Positions 55,531-63,856 are shown, counted from the stretch's first letter. The stretch is 64,000 nt of DNA from DASUAS01 sp963809795 (GCA_963809795.1 CAWELN010000015.1:14219-78218); one strand, 5' to 3'. Numbers and translations are program-made. The notes: generated by a model not told the origin, from the letters alone.

Positions 55531-56085
55531 GTGCGGAAACCCGTACGCAGCATCTGGGCCGCGGCCCTGGCCGGTGTGCTCGGAGCGCTCTTCGCGTTCC
55601 CGGTGCTCGCACCCGGCGCCGGCGCCCAGACGACGTCGGTGTGCACGTTCACCGCGTCCGGGACCGCGCCGGGGACGATCAACGTCTCGGTGACCAGCCC
55701 GGCCGGCGCCACCGAGGTCCGCGTCACGTTCACCCCCGACGACGCCTCGAGCACTCCGCAGGTCTTCTCGCGCACGCCGCCCGCCGGCGGCGGCGTCACC
55801 GCACTGCAGTTCACCGCCGACGGGCCCGGCGTGGTGACCGCGAACTTCTTCGACGCCGAGGGCAGCGCCTACGGCACCGGGTGCTCGGGGCCGGACGGCA
55901 CCGAGGGCATCTCCATCAGCCGCGCGCCGACCGCTCCGACCCAGGCGCCGGCGGCGCAGGCCCAGGCCCAGGCGCTGGCGTTCACCGGCTCGAACGACAC
56001 CCCGTCCTACGTGCTCATCGGCGTCGCCGCCGTGGTCATCGGTCTGGTGTTCGTGGTGGCCGCCCGTCGTCGTCGGCAGGTGTAG
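55531..56085 (+). CDS. Cell-surface protein with LAFTG sorting-type signal
   Basis: A 184-residue protein. Signal peptide (IWAAALAGVLGALFAFPVLAPGAGA), a beta-rich domain with two cysteines (SVCTFTASGT ... GTGCSGPDG), an Ala/Gln/Pro spacer, then LAFTGSNDTPSYVLIGVAAV with a hydrophobic helix and RRRRQV tail. LAFTG plus helix plus Arg tail is the layout of a sortase or LPxTG-like anchor. GTG 55531 follows GAGGAGGCGATCG. A TAGGCT box lies at 55465. The gene ends before a strong hairpin. Confidence 0.75.
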   Translation: MRKPVRSIWAAALAGVLGALFAFPVLAPGAGAQTTSVCTFTASGTAPGTINVSVTSPAGATEVRVTFTPDDASSTPQVFSRTPPAGGGVTALQFTADGPGVVTANFFDAEGSAYGTGCSGPDGTEGISISRAPTAPTQAPAAQAQAQALAFTGSNDTPSYVLIGVAAVVIGLVFVVAARRRRQV

Positions 56086-56120
56086 CAACGCCGGACGCAC
56101 TACATTTCCCATCGATCCTT

Positions 56121-56151
56121 GGACTGCCCGCGCCGAGTGCGCGGGCAGTCC
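56121..56151 (+). terminator. 13-bp hairpin terminator
   Basis: GGACTGCCCGCGC and GCGCGGGCAGTCC form a perfect stem around a CGAGT loop, 35 bp after the surface-protein stop. No T-run follows. It separates that gene from the ferredoxin. Confidence 0.65.
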
Positions 56152-56179
56152 CGTCAACGCACCGATCCGAGGAGACACA

Positions 56180-56380
56180 ATGGCTTGGAAGGTCGTGGTC
56201 GACTTCGACCTCTGCGAGAGCAATGCCATCTGCATGGGGATCGTGCCCGAAGTGTTCGAGGTCCGCGACGACAACTTCCTGTACGTGCTCCAGGAGAACC
56301 CGCCCGACGAGCTGCGCGAGAAGTGCGAGCAGGCGGTGCGGCAGTGCCCCAAGCAGGCCATCAGCATCGACGACAGCTGA
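56180..56380 (+). CDS. [3Fe-4S]-type ferredoxin
   Basis: A 66-residue ferredoxin. C12 and C18 (LCESNAIC) and C55 followed by Pro (QCPKQAI) give the three ligands; position 15, where a fourth Cys would be in 4Fe-4S types, is Asn, so a 3Fe-4S cluster is expected. C49 is extra. Actinobacterial relatives deliver electrons to cytochromes P450. The ATG follows GAGGAGACACA. No P450 is in the window. Confidence 0.9.
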   Translation: MAWKVVVDFDLCESNAICMGIVPEVFEVRDDNFLYVLQENPPDELREKCEQAVRQCPKQAISIDDS

Positions 56381-56409
56381 GATGAGGTAGCCGGGCCCAC
56401 CGGCCTGGC

Positions 56410-56415
56410 TACCGT
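56410..56415 (+). promoter_or_regulatory. Leaderless -10 box for the alpha/beta hydrolase
   Basis: TACCGT, 8 nt before ATG 56424, without a ribosome site. Confidence 0.45.
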
Positions 56416-56423
56416 GCTCACGC

Positions 56424-57542
56424 ATGACGTCACCGGGTTCGACGCGGCGCAGCCCCGAGCGGCGCCGCCGGGTGACCATGGCCGTCGGCGCCGGCGTCGT
56501 GGTGCTCGTCGCGTGCGTGATCGCGGCCGGGATCGCGCGGTTCGGCGGTGACGACGGCGGGGCCCGCACGACGGCCGCCCCCGCGACCTCGACCATCGCG
56601 CCGGCTGCGGTCGCGACCGCCCCGACCACGACTGCGCCGACGACCACCACGGCACCGCCGGCGGCGGCGAACGCCACCGCGATCGGGCGCACCTACGCGG
56701 TCGGCACCCGCACGCTGACCTTCGTCGACGGCTCCCGCACGACGTCGCCGAACGGATCGTTCGGCGGCGCGCCCACCCGCACCCTGCCCACCGAGGTCTG
56801 GTACCCGGCCGACGGTCCGAGCGGCGGCGCGCCGACCGCGGACGCGCCGCCGGACGCCACCCACGGGCCGTATCCGCTCGTGCTCTTCGCCCACGGCTAC
56901 GACGTCACCCCCGACTTCTACGCTCCGCTGCTCGAGCGCTGGGCGGCCGCGGGCTACGTCGTGGCGGCACCGGTGTTCCCGATCCTCAGCGGATCGGACG
57001 GCGGCGCCAGCCACGTCGACTACGAGAAGACGTTCGGTGACGCGTCCTTCGTGATCACCCAGGTGCTCGGCCTCGGTGGGGGCGACCCCCTGGCGGGGCT
57101 CGTCGACCGCGATCGCATCGCCGCCGCCGGCCACTCCGACGGCGAGGTCGTCTCGTTCGGCCTCGGCTTCCTCGCGTGCTGTCGGGACCCGCGGGTCAAG
57201 GCGGTCATCTCGATGGCGGGCGACCTGGCCAACGCCGACAACCCGAGCGTCCGCGACACCGGCACGCCGATCCTCCACATCATGGAGGTGAACGACGAGT
57301 ACGACCCGTACCCGCACTCGATCCAGTGGGACCGCGACAACCTCACCGCGCCCCGCTGGATGGTGAGCCTGCGCTCCAGCCACGTCCCGCCGTACACGCA
57401 GCCCGGCGATCCCGCGTTCGAGCTCGTGAGCACGATCACCGTCGCCTACCTCGACGGCACCCTCAAAGGGCACCCCGAGCGGCTCGACGAGGTGACCAGC
57501 GCGGTGCAGGCGCAGCCCGACGTGGGTGCGATCGAGCGATGA
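56424..57542 (+). CDS. Membrane-anchored alpha/beta hydrolase
   Basis: A 372-residue protein. The Arg-rich N-terminus leads into one membrane helix (AVGAGVVVLVACVIAAGIA), a Thr/Pro spacer (residues 45-85) and a hydrolase domain: PTEVWYPADGP, YPLVLFAHGYDVTPDF (oxyanion), DRIAAAGHSDGEVVSFG (GxSxG nucleophile Ser), and SSHVPPY with a His. It resembles PAF-acetylhydrolase-like or dienelactone-hydrolase-type esterases. Acts outside the membrane; substrate unknown. Confidence 0.82.
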   Translation: MTSPGSTRRSPERRRRVTMAVGAGVVVLVACVIAAGIARFGGDDGGARTTAAPATSTIAPAAVATAPTTTAPTTTTAPPAAANATAIGRTYAVGTRTLTFVDGSRTTSPNGSFGGAPTRTLPTEVWYPADGPSGGAPTADAPPDATHGPYPLVLFAHGYDVTPDFYAPLLERWAAAGYVVAAPVFPILSGSDGGASHVDYEKTFGDASFVITQVLGLGGGDPLAGLVDRDRIAAAGHSDGEVVSFGLGFLACCRDPRVKAVISMAGDLANADNPSVRDTGTPILHIMEVNDEYDPYPHSIQWDRDNLTAPRWMVSLRSSHVPPYTQPGDPAFELVSTITVAYLDGTLKGHPERLDEVTSAVQAQPDVGAIER

Positions 57543-57560
57543 GTCGACCAGTTGGCGTGC

Positions 57561-59002
57561 CTAACCGCCGAGGTCGGCCTTCACCTGGCGGCGCAGGATC
57601 TTGCCGGTGGCGGTCTGGGGCACCTCGTCGGCGACGACGACCAGCTCGGGGGTCTTGAGCGACCCGAGCCGCTCGCGGACCCACTCCCGGACGTGGTCGG
57701 TGTCGATCTCCTCGACGCCCGCCCGGAGGGAGACCATCGCCGCGATCCGCTCGCCGTACCGCTCGTCGTCGAGTCCGACGACGGCGGCGACGGAGATGGC
57801 GTCGTGCTGGAGCAGGGCGTCCTCGATCTCGGCGGGTGCGATGTTCTCGCCGCCCCGGATGATGGTGTCGTCGGCCCGGCCCTCGCAGAACAGGTAGCCC
57901 TCGACGTCGAGCCAGCCCCGGTCACCGGTGTGCAGCCAGCCGTCGTCGTCGGTCTTGGAGTCGGTACCGACGTACTTGCCGCTGACCTGGTCGCCGCGGA
58001 TCTGGATCTCACCGGGCTCGTCGGGGCCCATGGTGTCGCCCGACGTCGCCCACGATGCGGATCTCGATGCCCGGCAACGGTTGCCCGACCGACGACAGGC
58101 GGTTCTTGAACAGGGGCTCGTCGCTGTAGAGCGCGAGCCGGTGGTCGTCGGGACCGAGGATCGCGACGGTGCTGCTCGTCTCGGTGAGCCCGTAGGCGTT
58201 GACGAAGTCGACCTCCGGGAAGAGGTGCAGCGCCCGTTCCAGGATGGGGGCCGGCATGCGGGAGCCGCCGTACGACAGCGCCCGGAGGCTGGGCACGCGC
58301 AGCGACTCGTCGGCCTCCATCGCCTCGACGATCTTCCCGAGCATGGTGGGGACCAGCATGGCGTGGGTGACCTGCTCGTCGCGCGCGGTGATCAACCAGT
58401 CCTCGGCCGAGAAGCGCACGCCCGGCACCGGGACGATGCGCCGGCCGACGTAGGTGTTGCTGAGCACGGCGGCGACGCCGGCCACGTGGAAGGGCGGCAC
58501 GATCACGATGGCGGCTTCGTCCTCGCCCGCGGACGCGAACTCCAGCGTGTTGAACACGTACGCCAGCAACTGCGCGTGCTCGAGCACCGCGGCCTTGGGC
58601 TCGGCCGACGTCCCGCTGGTGAAGAGCAGCACGGCGGGGGCCTCGGGGGCATCCGGGAAGGCGCGACCGCTGTCCTCCTTGGCGTCGAGCCAGTGCGGCG
58701 CGGCCACGACCACGGGCTCGATCCGGGTGAGGAGCTGCTCGAGGGACGCCTCGGGCAGGCGGTAGTTGAGCGGCGCGTAGCTGACGCCCGCCCAGGCGGC
58801 GCCGAAGAGGCACGGCGGGCACGATCGGGCCGTTGGGCTCCATGATCGCGAGCCGCTCGGCGCCCGTGCCGTCGACCCGGTCGGCGACGGCGCGGGCGAC
58901 CTGGCGGAGCTGCTCGTAGGTGAGGCCGTCGGCCCGGCTCCCGAAGGCGAGACGGTCGCCGAGGGCATCGGCCGCCATCTCGAGGATCATGGCGATGTTC
59001 AC
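57561..59002 (-). CDS. Acyl-CoA synthetase (AMP-forming), two frame breaks
   Basis: Restored length about 479 residues. GTG 59002 opens MNIAMILEMAADALGDRLAFG and LAIMEPNGPIVP in one frame. From about 58815 the next frame carries AAWAGVSYAPLNYRLPE, AVLLFTSGTSAEPKAAV (P-loop), NAYGLTETSSTVA and PGIEIRIVGD. From about 58040 a third carries MGPDEPGEIQIRGDQV, GWLHTGDRGWLD, RADDTIIRGGENIAP and TATGKILRRQ (catalytic Lys). Each break is one extra base. It activates a fatty or aromatic acid to CoA ester. It is downstream of two desulforedoxin-like genes. Confidence 0.83.
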
Positions 59003-59036
59003 TCGAGCCCCCCTGGCTGACGGTGTGTCGTGGTGG

Positions 59037-59180
59037 TCAGTCGGAGGACGGGAGCGGCTTGGCCTGGGCGATCTCCATGGCCACGCCGTGGCAGCTCAGC
59101 TCGCCGGTGCCGGCCTTGGTGACCAGCACCGTGGCCTCGCACTCGGCGCAGGTGTAGCGCTTGCCCATCTGGTTCGGCAT
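59037..59180 (-). CDS. Desulforedoxin-like mini-protein, Cys-His variant
   Basis: A 47-residue protein: MPNQMGKRYTCAEC then VLVTKAGTGELSCHGVAM and a Lys/Pro tail. C11, C14 and C30 align with desulforedoxin ligands, but the fourth Cys is replaced by His31. It starts 4 bp after the stop of its paralog and 34 bp before the acyl-CoA synthetase, so the three likely form one transcript. It is too short for most automatic gene callers. Metal and function unknown. Confidence 0.75.
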   Translation of the reverse strand: MPNQMGKRYTCAECEATVLVTKAGTGELSCHGVAMEIAQAKPLPSSD

Positions 59181-59184
59181 CTCG

Positions 59185-59307
59185 TCACCCCTCGCGGGTA
59201 GCCATCGGCTGCCCGCAACACGACACGACGGCGTCGGTGCCCTTCACCACGATGATCTCGGTCTCGCACTGCTCACAGCGCAATCTGGTTCCTGCTGCGG
59301 TCGGCAT
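59185..59307 (-). CDS. Desulforedoxin-like mini-protein with full Cys4 site
   Basis: A 40-residue protein: RLRCEQCETEIIVVKG and VVSCCGQPM. The C11, C14, C30, C31 set followed by GxPM matches the rubredoxin-like iron centre of desulforedoxin and the N-terminal domain of desulfoferrodoxin. ATG 59307 is 7 nt after a TATCCT box, supporting expression as a leaderless gene. First gene of the mini-protein/synthetase unit. A zinc ribbon is the alternative. Confidence 0.78.
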   Translation of the reverse strand: MPTAAGTRLRCEQCETEIIVVKGTDAVVSCCGQPMATREG

Positions 59308-59314
59308 GCACGGC

Positions 59315-59320
59315 AGGATA
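59315..59320 (-). promoter_or_regulatory. Leaderless -10 box for the mini-protein operon
   Basis: TATCCT on the minus strand, 7 nt before ATG 59307. Confidence 0.5.
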
Positions 59321-59370
59321 CCCAATCCGCGTCGGAAGTCGGCCAGTCGGGGGCGCCGCGACGCCTCCGG

Positions 59371-59376
59371 TAGCGT
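59371..59376 (+). promoter_or_regulatory. Leaderless -10 box before the tandem 62-bp repeats
   Basis: TAGCGT lies 7 nt before ATG 59384, the first ATG of the repeat array. That is the spacing used for main genes elsewhere in the window. Confidence 0.55.
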
Positions 59377-59383
59377 GCGCCGG

Positions 59384-59569
59384 ATGGCGATGCAGCGGAG
59401 GCGTGGCCGGAGGCCGGGACGCCGGAGCGGAGTCAAACAGTCGTGATGGCGATGCAGCGGAGGCGTGGCCGGAGGCCGGGACGCCGGAGCGGAATCAACC
59501 AGTCGTGATGGCGATGCAGCGGAGGCGTGGCCGGAGGCCGGGACGCCGGAGCGGAATCAACCAGTCGTG
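59384..59569 (+). repeat. Three tandem 62-bp units, each a 20-codon upstream ORF
   Basis: Units start at 59384, 59446 and 59508. Units 2 and 3 are identical and unit 1 differs at two or three bases near its end. Each reads ATG GCG ATG CAG and then a very basic peptide (MAMQRRRGRRPGRRSG with seven Arg), ending in TGA that overlaps the next ATG as TGATG; the last stop overlaps the hydrolase ATG 59570. The unit is related to dispersed repeats at 16831 and 19180 and holds a GGCGT/ACGCC, GGCC/GGCC stem. Confidence 0.85.
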
Positions 59570-60436
59570 ATGGTGGAGGCCGCGGACGACCCGAAGTGGG
59601 TGTCGGTCGAGCACGACGGGCTCACGATCGGCGCCCTCGACTGGGGTGGCGACGGACCGCCGCTCGTGCTGCTCCACCCCAACGGCTTCTGCGCCGGGGT
59701 GTTCGACCCGCTGGCCCGGCTGCTGCGCGACGAGTACCGCCCGATCGGCATCGACCTGCGGGGCCACGGCACCAGCGACGCACCCGCCACCTACGAGGAC
59801 TGCGGGTTCGTGGCCGCCGCCGGGGACGCGGTCGCCGCGCTCGACGCGCTCGGCCTCGAGGAGGTGGTGCTGCTGGGCGAGTCGCTGGGGGGCGGCACCG
59901 GCATCCTCGTCGACCGGCTGCGACCGGGGCTGGTACGCCGGCTGCTGCTGTGCGAGGCGATCGCCATGCGGCGGGTGGGCGGCCTGCCGGGGGCCGAGAG
60001 CGAGAACCACATGTCGGCGATGGCGCGCCGCCGCCGGGCGGTGTGGGCCGACCGGGCCACGGTCAGGGAGTCGTACGGCAGCCGGCCGCCGCTCAACGTG
60101 ATGGAGCCCGCCGCCCTCGACGGCTACGTGCGTTGGGGCTTCCGCGACCGGTCCGACGGTCAGGTCGAGCTGGCCTGCCCGCCCGAGGTGGAGGCGTGGT
60201 TCTTCGAGTGCGGCACCCGGCCCGACGGCGCGCCCGCGTCGTTCGACCACCTGGCGTCGCTCACCGCGGACGTGACGATCGTCTGCGCCGACGGCACCGA
60301 TCTCCCCGACGGCATGTTCGCGGCGCAGGCCGAGCGCGCCGGTGTCGATCTCGTCACCGTGTCCGGCACGCACTTCTTCGTGCAGGAGGACTCCGAGCGC
60401 GCCGCCGCGCTCGTGCGCGAGCACCTCGCCTGGTGA
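59570..60436 (+). CDS. Alpha/beta hydrolase
   Basis: A 288-residue enzyme: VSVEHDGLTIGALDWGGDG, PLVLLHPNGFCAGVFDPLA (oxyanion loop), IDLRGHGTSDAP, VVLLGESLGGGTGIL (nucleophile Ser in GESLGG), and GTHFFVQEDSE with the C-terminal His. The single-domain fold suggests esterase, lactonase or C-C hydrolase activity. ATG 59570 is coupled to the stop of the last upstream mini-ORF; an in-frame GTG at 59465 would instead give an Arg/Glu-rich extension. Confidence 0.9.
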   Translation: MVEAADDPKWVSVEHDGLTIGALDWGGDGPPLVLLHPNGFCAGVFDPLARLLRDEYRPIGIDLRGHGTSDAPATYEDCGFVAAAGDAVAALDALGLEEVVLLGESLGGGTGILVDRLRPGLVRRLLLCEAIAMRRVGGLPGAESENHMSAMARRRRAVWADRATVRESYGSRPPLNVMEPAALDGYVRWGFRDRSDGQVELACPPEVEAWFFECGTRPDGAPASFDHLASLTADVTIVCADGTDLPDGMFAAQAERAGVDLVTVSGTHFFVQEDSERAAALVREHLAW

Positions 60437-60443
60437 GCGCGCG

Positions 60444-62045
60444 TCAGTCGGCGAGCAGCGCGGCGCGCGCCCAGTCGTAGTCGAGCTTGCCGACGGTGGT
60501 GCGTCCCACCTCGTCGGCGAACACGATGCGCCGCGGCCGCTTGTAGCCCGCGAGCCGCGCGCCGACCCACGCGTCGAGCGCATCGGCATCGGGGGGCGCG
60601 GCACCGGTCGTCGCCACGACCGCGGCGACGATCTGGCCCCACTCGTCGTCGGGAAGGCCCATCACCACCGCGTCGTACACACCCGGGTGCTCCTTGAGCA
60701 CCTCCTCCACCTCCTCGGGCCAGATCTTCTCGCCGCCGGAGTTGATGCAGTTGGACCCGCGCCCGAGGAGCACCAGCGTGCCGTCGGCCTCGAGCCGCGC
60801 CTGGTCGCCCGGCATGGCGTACGTCGTGCCCCCGATCTCGCGGAAGGTGGCCGCGCTGCGCCCGGGATCCTTGTAGTAGCCGATCGCGCACGAGGTGTGG
60901 ACGGCGAGCACGCCGACCTCGCCCGAGCCCGGGGTGACGTCGCGGTCGCCGTCGGCGAGCAGGCGCGCGTTGGGGCCGAGCGTGAAGCGCGCGGTCTCGC
61001 TCTGGCCCGGGCCCGTCGTCAGCGCGACGCCGAAGCCGACGGCCTCGCTGGAGCCGAGCGAGTCGTACACGTGCATGGTCCCGCGTGACAGCAGCGCGTC
61101 CTTCAGAGGCGCGCTCACCATCGCGCCCGAGTTGTGGATGCGACGGAGGGACGACAGGTCGTAGGGCTCGCCGCGCGCGTCGGCGGCGTCGAGTGCGTGC
61201 GCAATGCGGCGCATGAGCACGTCGCCCACGATCTCGAGCACGTTCGGGCGCTCGCGCTCGATGGTGGCGCAGATGGTGTCGCCGTCGGTGTGGCCGCGCT
61301 CCAGGAGGACGATGGTGCCGCCGACCGCGAACGCGGTGTTGGCCTGGTGCACCGCGGTGGCGTGCACGAGTGGGGTGGTGAGCAGCGACACGAGCGGCGT
61401 GCCCCGGTCGCGCCAGCGCTTCACGTCGGCGATCAGCTGGTCGACCGAGTCCGGCGGCGCCTCGCCCTGCAGCGCGGAGGCGGCGATGAGCCCGTACCCG
61501 AGCAGGGTGCCCTGGTGCCAGAGCACGCCCTTGGGCAGGCCGGTGGTGCCGCCGGTGTACCAGAGGAGGAGGTCGTCGCCCGAGCGCTCGATCCGCGGCG
61601 CGGGCGCGTGGGAGCGCAGCAGCTCCTCGTAGGCGGAGTGGGCATGGTCGTCGTCGAGCTCGACGAGGTGCCGGAGGCGCGGCATGCGGTCGCGTGCGCC
61701 GGCCACCCGCTCGCGGAGTGAACGGTGGTACACGAGCACGTCGGCGTCGGCGTTCTCCACGAGCTGCGCGAGCTCGTCGCCCAGGTAGCGGAAGTTCACG
61801 TTCGCCGGCACCGCGCGCAGCTTCGAGAGCGCGAACAGGCACTCCATGTACTCCGGGCAGTTGTGGAGGAAGAGCGCGACCTTGGTGTCGGGGACGACAC
61901 CCAGCTCGGCCAACCCCGCCGCCAGGCGCGCGGCGCGGTCCTCGACCTCGCCGTACGTCACCCGGTGGTCGCCCTGCACGACGGCCGGCGCGCCGGGGAT
62001 GGCGTCCGCGACCCGCTCCCACACCGTGGCGAAGCTCTCGTACAC
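60444..62045 (-). CDS. Acyl-CoA synthetase (AMP-forming, FadD family)
   Basis: An intact 533-residue enzyme: LLLWYTGGTTGLPKGVLW (P-loop), YDSLGSSEAVGFGV, GGTTYAMPGDQARL, LGRGSNCINSGGEKIWPEEVEEVL (hinge), and TTVGKLDYDW with the catalytic Lys. Substrate class may be long-chain or steroid-side-chain acids, as in actinobacterial FadD proteins (inference). GTG 62045 is 6 nt after a TAGAGT box. Confidence 0.93.
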   Translation of the reverse strand: MYESFATVWERVADAIPGAPAVVQGDHRVTYGEVEDRAARLAAGLAELGVVPDTKVALFLHNCPEYMECLFALSKLRAVPANVNFRYLGDELAQLVENADADVLVYHRSLRERVAGARDRMPRLRHLVELDDDHAHSAYEELLRSHAPAPRIERSGDDLLLWYTGGTTGLPKGVLWHQGTLLGYGLIAASALQGEAPPDSVDQLIADVKRWRDRGTPLVSLLTTPLVHATAVHQANTAFAVGGTIVLLERGHTDGDTICATIERERPNVLEIVGDVLMRRIAHALDAADARGEPYDLSSLRRIHNSGAMVSAPLKDALLSRGTMHVYDSLGSSEAVGFGVALTTGPGQSETARFTLGPNARLLADGDRDVTPGSGEVGVLAVHTSCAIGYYKDPGRSAATFREIGGTTYAMPGDQARLEADGTLVLLGRGSNCINSGGEKIWPEEVEEVLKEHPGVYDAVVMGLPDDEWGQIVAAVVATTGAAPPDADALDAWVGARLAGYKRPRRIVFADEVGRTTVGKLDYDWARAALLAD

Positions 62046-62051
62046 GGCGGC

Positions 62052-62057
62052 ACTCTA
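62052..62057 (-). promoter_or_regulatory. Leaderless -10 box for the acyl-CoA synthetase
   Basis: TAGAGT on the minus strand, 6 nt before GTG 62045. Confidence 0.5.
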
Positions 62058-62078
62058 CGTTTCGGCGTGACCTCTACG

Positions 62079-62915
62079 TCAGGTGGCACCCATACCGAGG
62101 AGCCGTTCGCGGGAGACGGCCTTCGAGGCGCGCCACAACGCGAAGATCGCCCCGCACCAGGCCAGGCCGCCGATGGCGAACGCGGTGCCCATGCCGCGGA
62201 ACAGCGTGTTGCTCGACACGCCGTACGCGATCACGATCAGGGGCAGCGTCGCCAGCGCCGACGCCTGCTGCGCGGCGGCGGCGCTCGACACCCGCGCCGA
62301 GATGGCCAGGATCACGGCCAACGCGAGGGCGATGAACGGTGGCAGCACCCACAGCATGAGCACCCACCAGTTCGTCGTCGGGAAGAACCAGCCGCCCAGC
62401 TTGGGGCCGACGATCAGGTTGACGACGAGGGAGTAGAGCAGGAAGCCCATCGCGGCGGTGAAGTAGCCGGGGATGAGGCTGGCCATGAGCTTGCCCAGGT
62501 AGATCTGCCGCTCGGTGGCGGGGGAGTGGGCGAGGAACTCGCCGCTGCCCCGCTCCCGCTCGCCGACGATGGTGTGCGCGCCGACCGCCGACGAAACCGT
62601 CAGCGGCACGATGATCGCGAGGGGTGCGAACAGGTAGACGGCCAGCGCGTACGACGCGCTCGCCGGGCCCTTCTGACCGTGGACCTTGGCCTGCAGGTCC
62701 TTGGGCAGGCTGCCGACCACGTCGCTCAGCTTCTTGGCCAGGTTGGCGTCCTTCACCGACCCCAGGATCAGCAGCAGGAACGTCGGGATGATCACGAAGA
62801 AGAGCAGCGCGACGATCATCAGCGGCAGCCAGAAGTCGCGCGCCTGGAGCAGTTGGCGCAGATCGGTGCGGGCGATGACCCACGAGGGGCGACCCTGCTT
62901 CGGCGTGCGGCTCAT
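62079..62915 (-). CDS. ABC-2 type permease (NatB-like)
   Basis: A 278-residue membrane protein with about six helices. After VIARTDLRQLLQARDFW comes a long helix-loop, then GERERGSGEFLAHSPATERQIYLGKLMAS, the ABC-2/NatB coupling region, and helices up to the end. ATG 62915 overlaps the stop of its ATPase (ATGA). Together they form an exporter; NatAB members move Na+ or drugs, but the substrate is unknown. Confidence 0.85.
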   Translation of the reverse strand: MSRTPKQGRPSWVIARTDLRQLLQARDFWLPLMIVALLFFVIIPTFLLLILGSVKDANLAKKLSDVVGSLPKDLQAKVHGQKGPASASYALAVYLFAPLAIIVPLTVSSAVGAHTIVGERERGSGEFLAHSPATERQIYLGKLMASLIPGYFTAAMGFLLYSLVVNLIVGPKLGGWFFPTTNWWVLMLWVLPPFIALALAVILAISARVSSAAAAQQASALATLPLIVIAYGVSSNTLFRGMGTAFAIGGLAWCGAIFALWRASKAVSRERLLGMGAT

Positions 62916-63856
62916 GACGGCGCGTTCTCCCGGCGGATGGCGAAGTACAGCTGTTCGAGGCTGGGGGCCTGCGGCTCGACGCGGGTGAGGCGGGCGCCGG
63001 CACCGACGAGGGCGTCGACGAGATCGGGGACGTCGGTCTCGTGCTCGAGGTCGACCAGGGCGACGCCGTTGCGCTGGTACGCGCGCACGAACGGCAGGCC
63101 GCGGGCGGTGTCGAGCACCGCGGGGTCGTCGGCGTCGAGAATGACACGCGCCGCGGGCCAGTACTGACGGGTCAGCTCGCGCGGCGAACCCGAGACCATG
63201 GCGCGACCGTGGTCCATCACGATCACCTGGTCGGCGAGGCCCTCGGCCTCGAGGAGGAGGTGCGTGCACATGAGGACGGTCTTGCCGTCCTCGGCCATCT
63301 CGTCGATGAGGCCGAGCACGGTGCGGGCCGACTCCGGGTCGAGGCCGGCGGTCGGTTCGTCGAGGAGCAGGAGGTCGGGCTCGTGGAGGACGGCCCGGGC
63401 CAGTGCGAGGCGGGCCCGCATGCCGGTGGAGTACCCGCCGACCTTGAGGTGGAGCGCGTCGGAGATCCCGAAGCGCCGAGCGGCGTCGGCGACGCGGGAC
63501 TGCACGAGGCCCGGGTCCACCTGGAAGAGCGCGGCCGCGTACTCGAGGTTGTCGGTACCGGACAGGCGGTCGTACAGGGCGGGGCGGGCGGGCACCACGC
63601 CGCACCGGCGACGGATCTCGGTGCCCTCGGAATCGACTTCGGGGTCGAGCCCCAGGGTGCGGACGGCGCCGCCGTGGGAATGCAGCGCGCCGGTCACCAG
63701 CCGTACGACCGTGGTCTTGCCGGCACCGTTCGGGCCGAGCAGCACCGTCACCGTGCCCCGCGGGACCTCGAAGGTCAGGTCGTCGACCGCGAGGACGTCG
63801 CCGAACGTGCGGCGTACGCCCGCGAGCGCGACGGCAGAGCCGGTGTCCGGAGCCAT
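62912..63856 (-). CDS. ABC transporter ATP-binding protein (NatA/DrrA type)
   Basis: A 314-residue ATPase: Walker A GPNGAGKTT near residue 41, YSTGMRARLALARAVLHEPD signature, Walker B LLLLDEPTAGLDPES, and the H-loop in THLLLEAEGLADQ. The C-terminal 90 residues are the exporter-class extra domain. Co-translated with the downstream permease. The ATG at 63856 has no strong ribosome site; TAGCCC near 63893 is not a good -10. Confidence 0.92.
   Translation of the reverse strand: MAPDTGSAVALAGVRRTFGDVLAVDDLTFEVPRGTVTVLLGPNGAGKTTVVRLVTGALHSHGGAVRTLGLDPEVDSEGTEIRRRCGVVPARPALYDRLSGTDNLEYAAALFQVDPGLVQSRVADAARRFGISDALHLKVGGYSTGMRARLALARAVLHEPDLLLLDEPTAGLDPESARTVLGLIDEMAEDGKTVLMCTHLLLEAEGLADQVIVMDHGRAMVSGSPRELTRQYWPAARVILDADDPAVLDTARGLPFVRAYQRNGVALVDLEHETDVPDLVDALVGAGARLTRVEPQAPSLEQLYFAIRRENAPS

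Noticed and set aside
59384..59569. CRISPR-like array or coding extension of the hydrolase
   Set aside because: Units are directly adjacent with no unique spacers. An in-frame extension from GTG 59465 is open, but gives low-complexity sequence unlike hydrolase N-termini.
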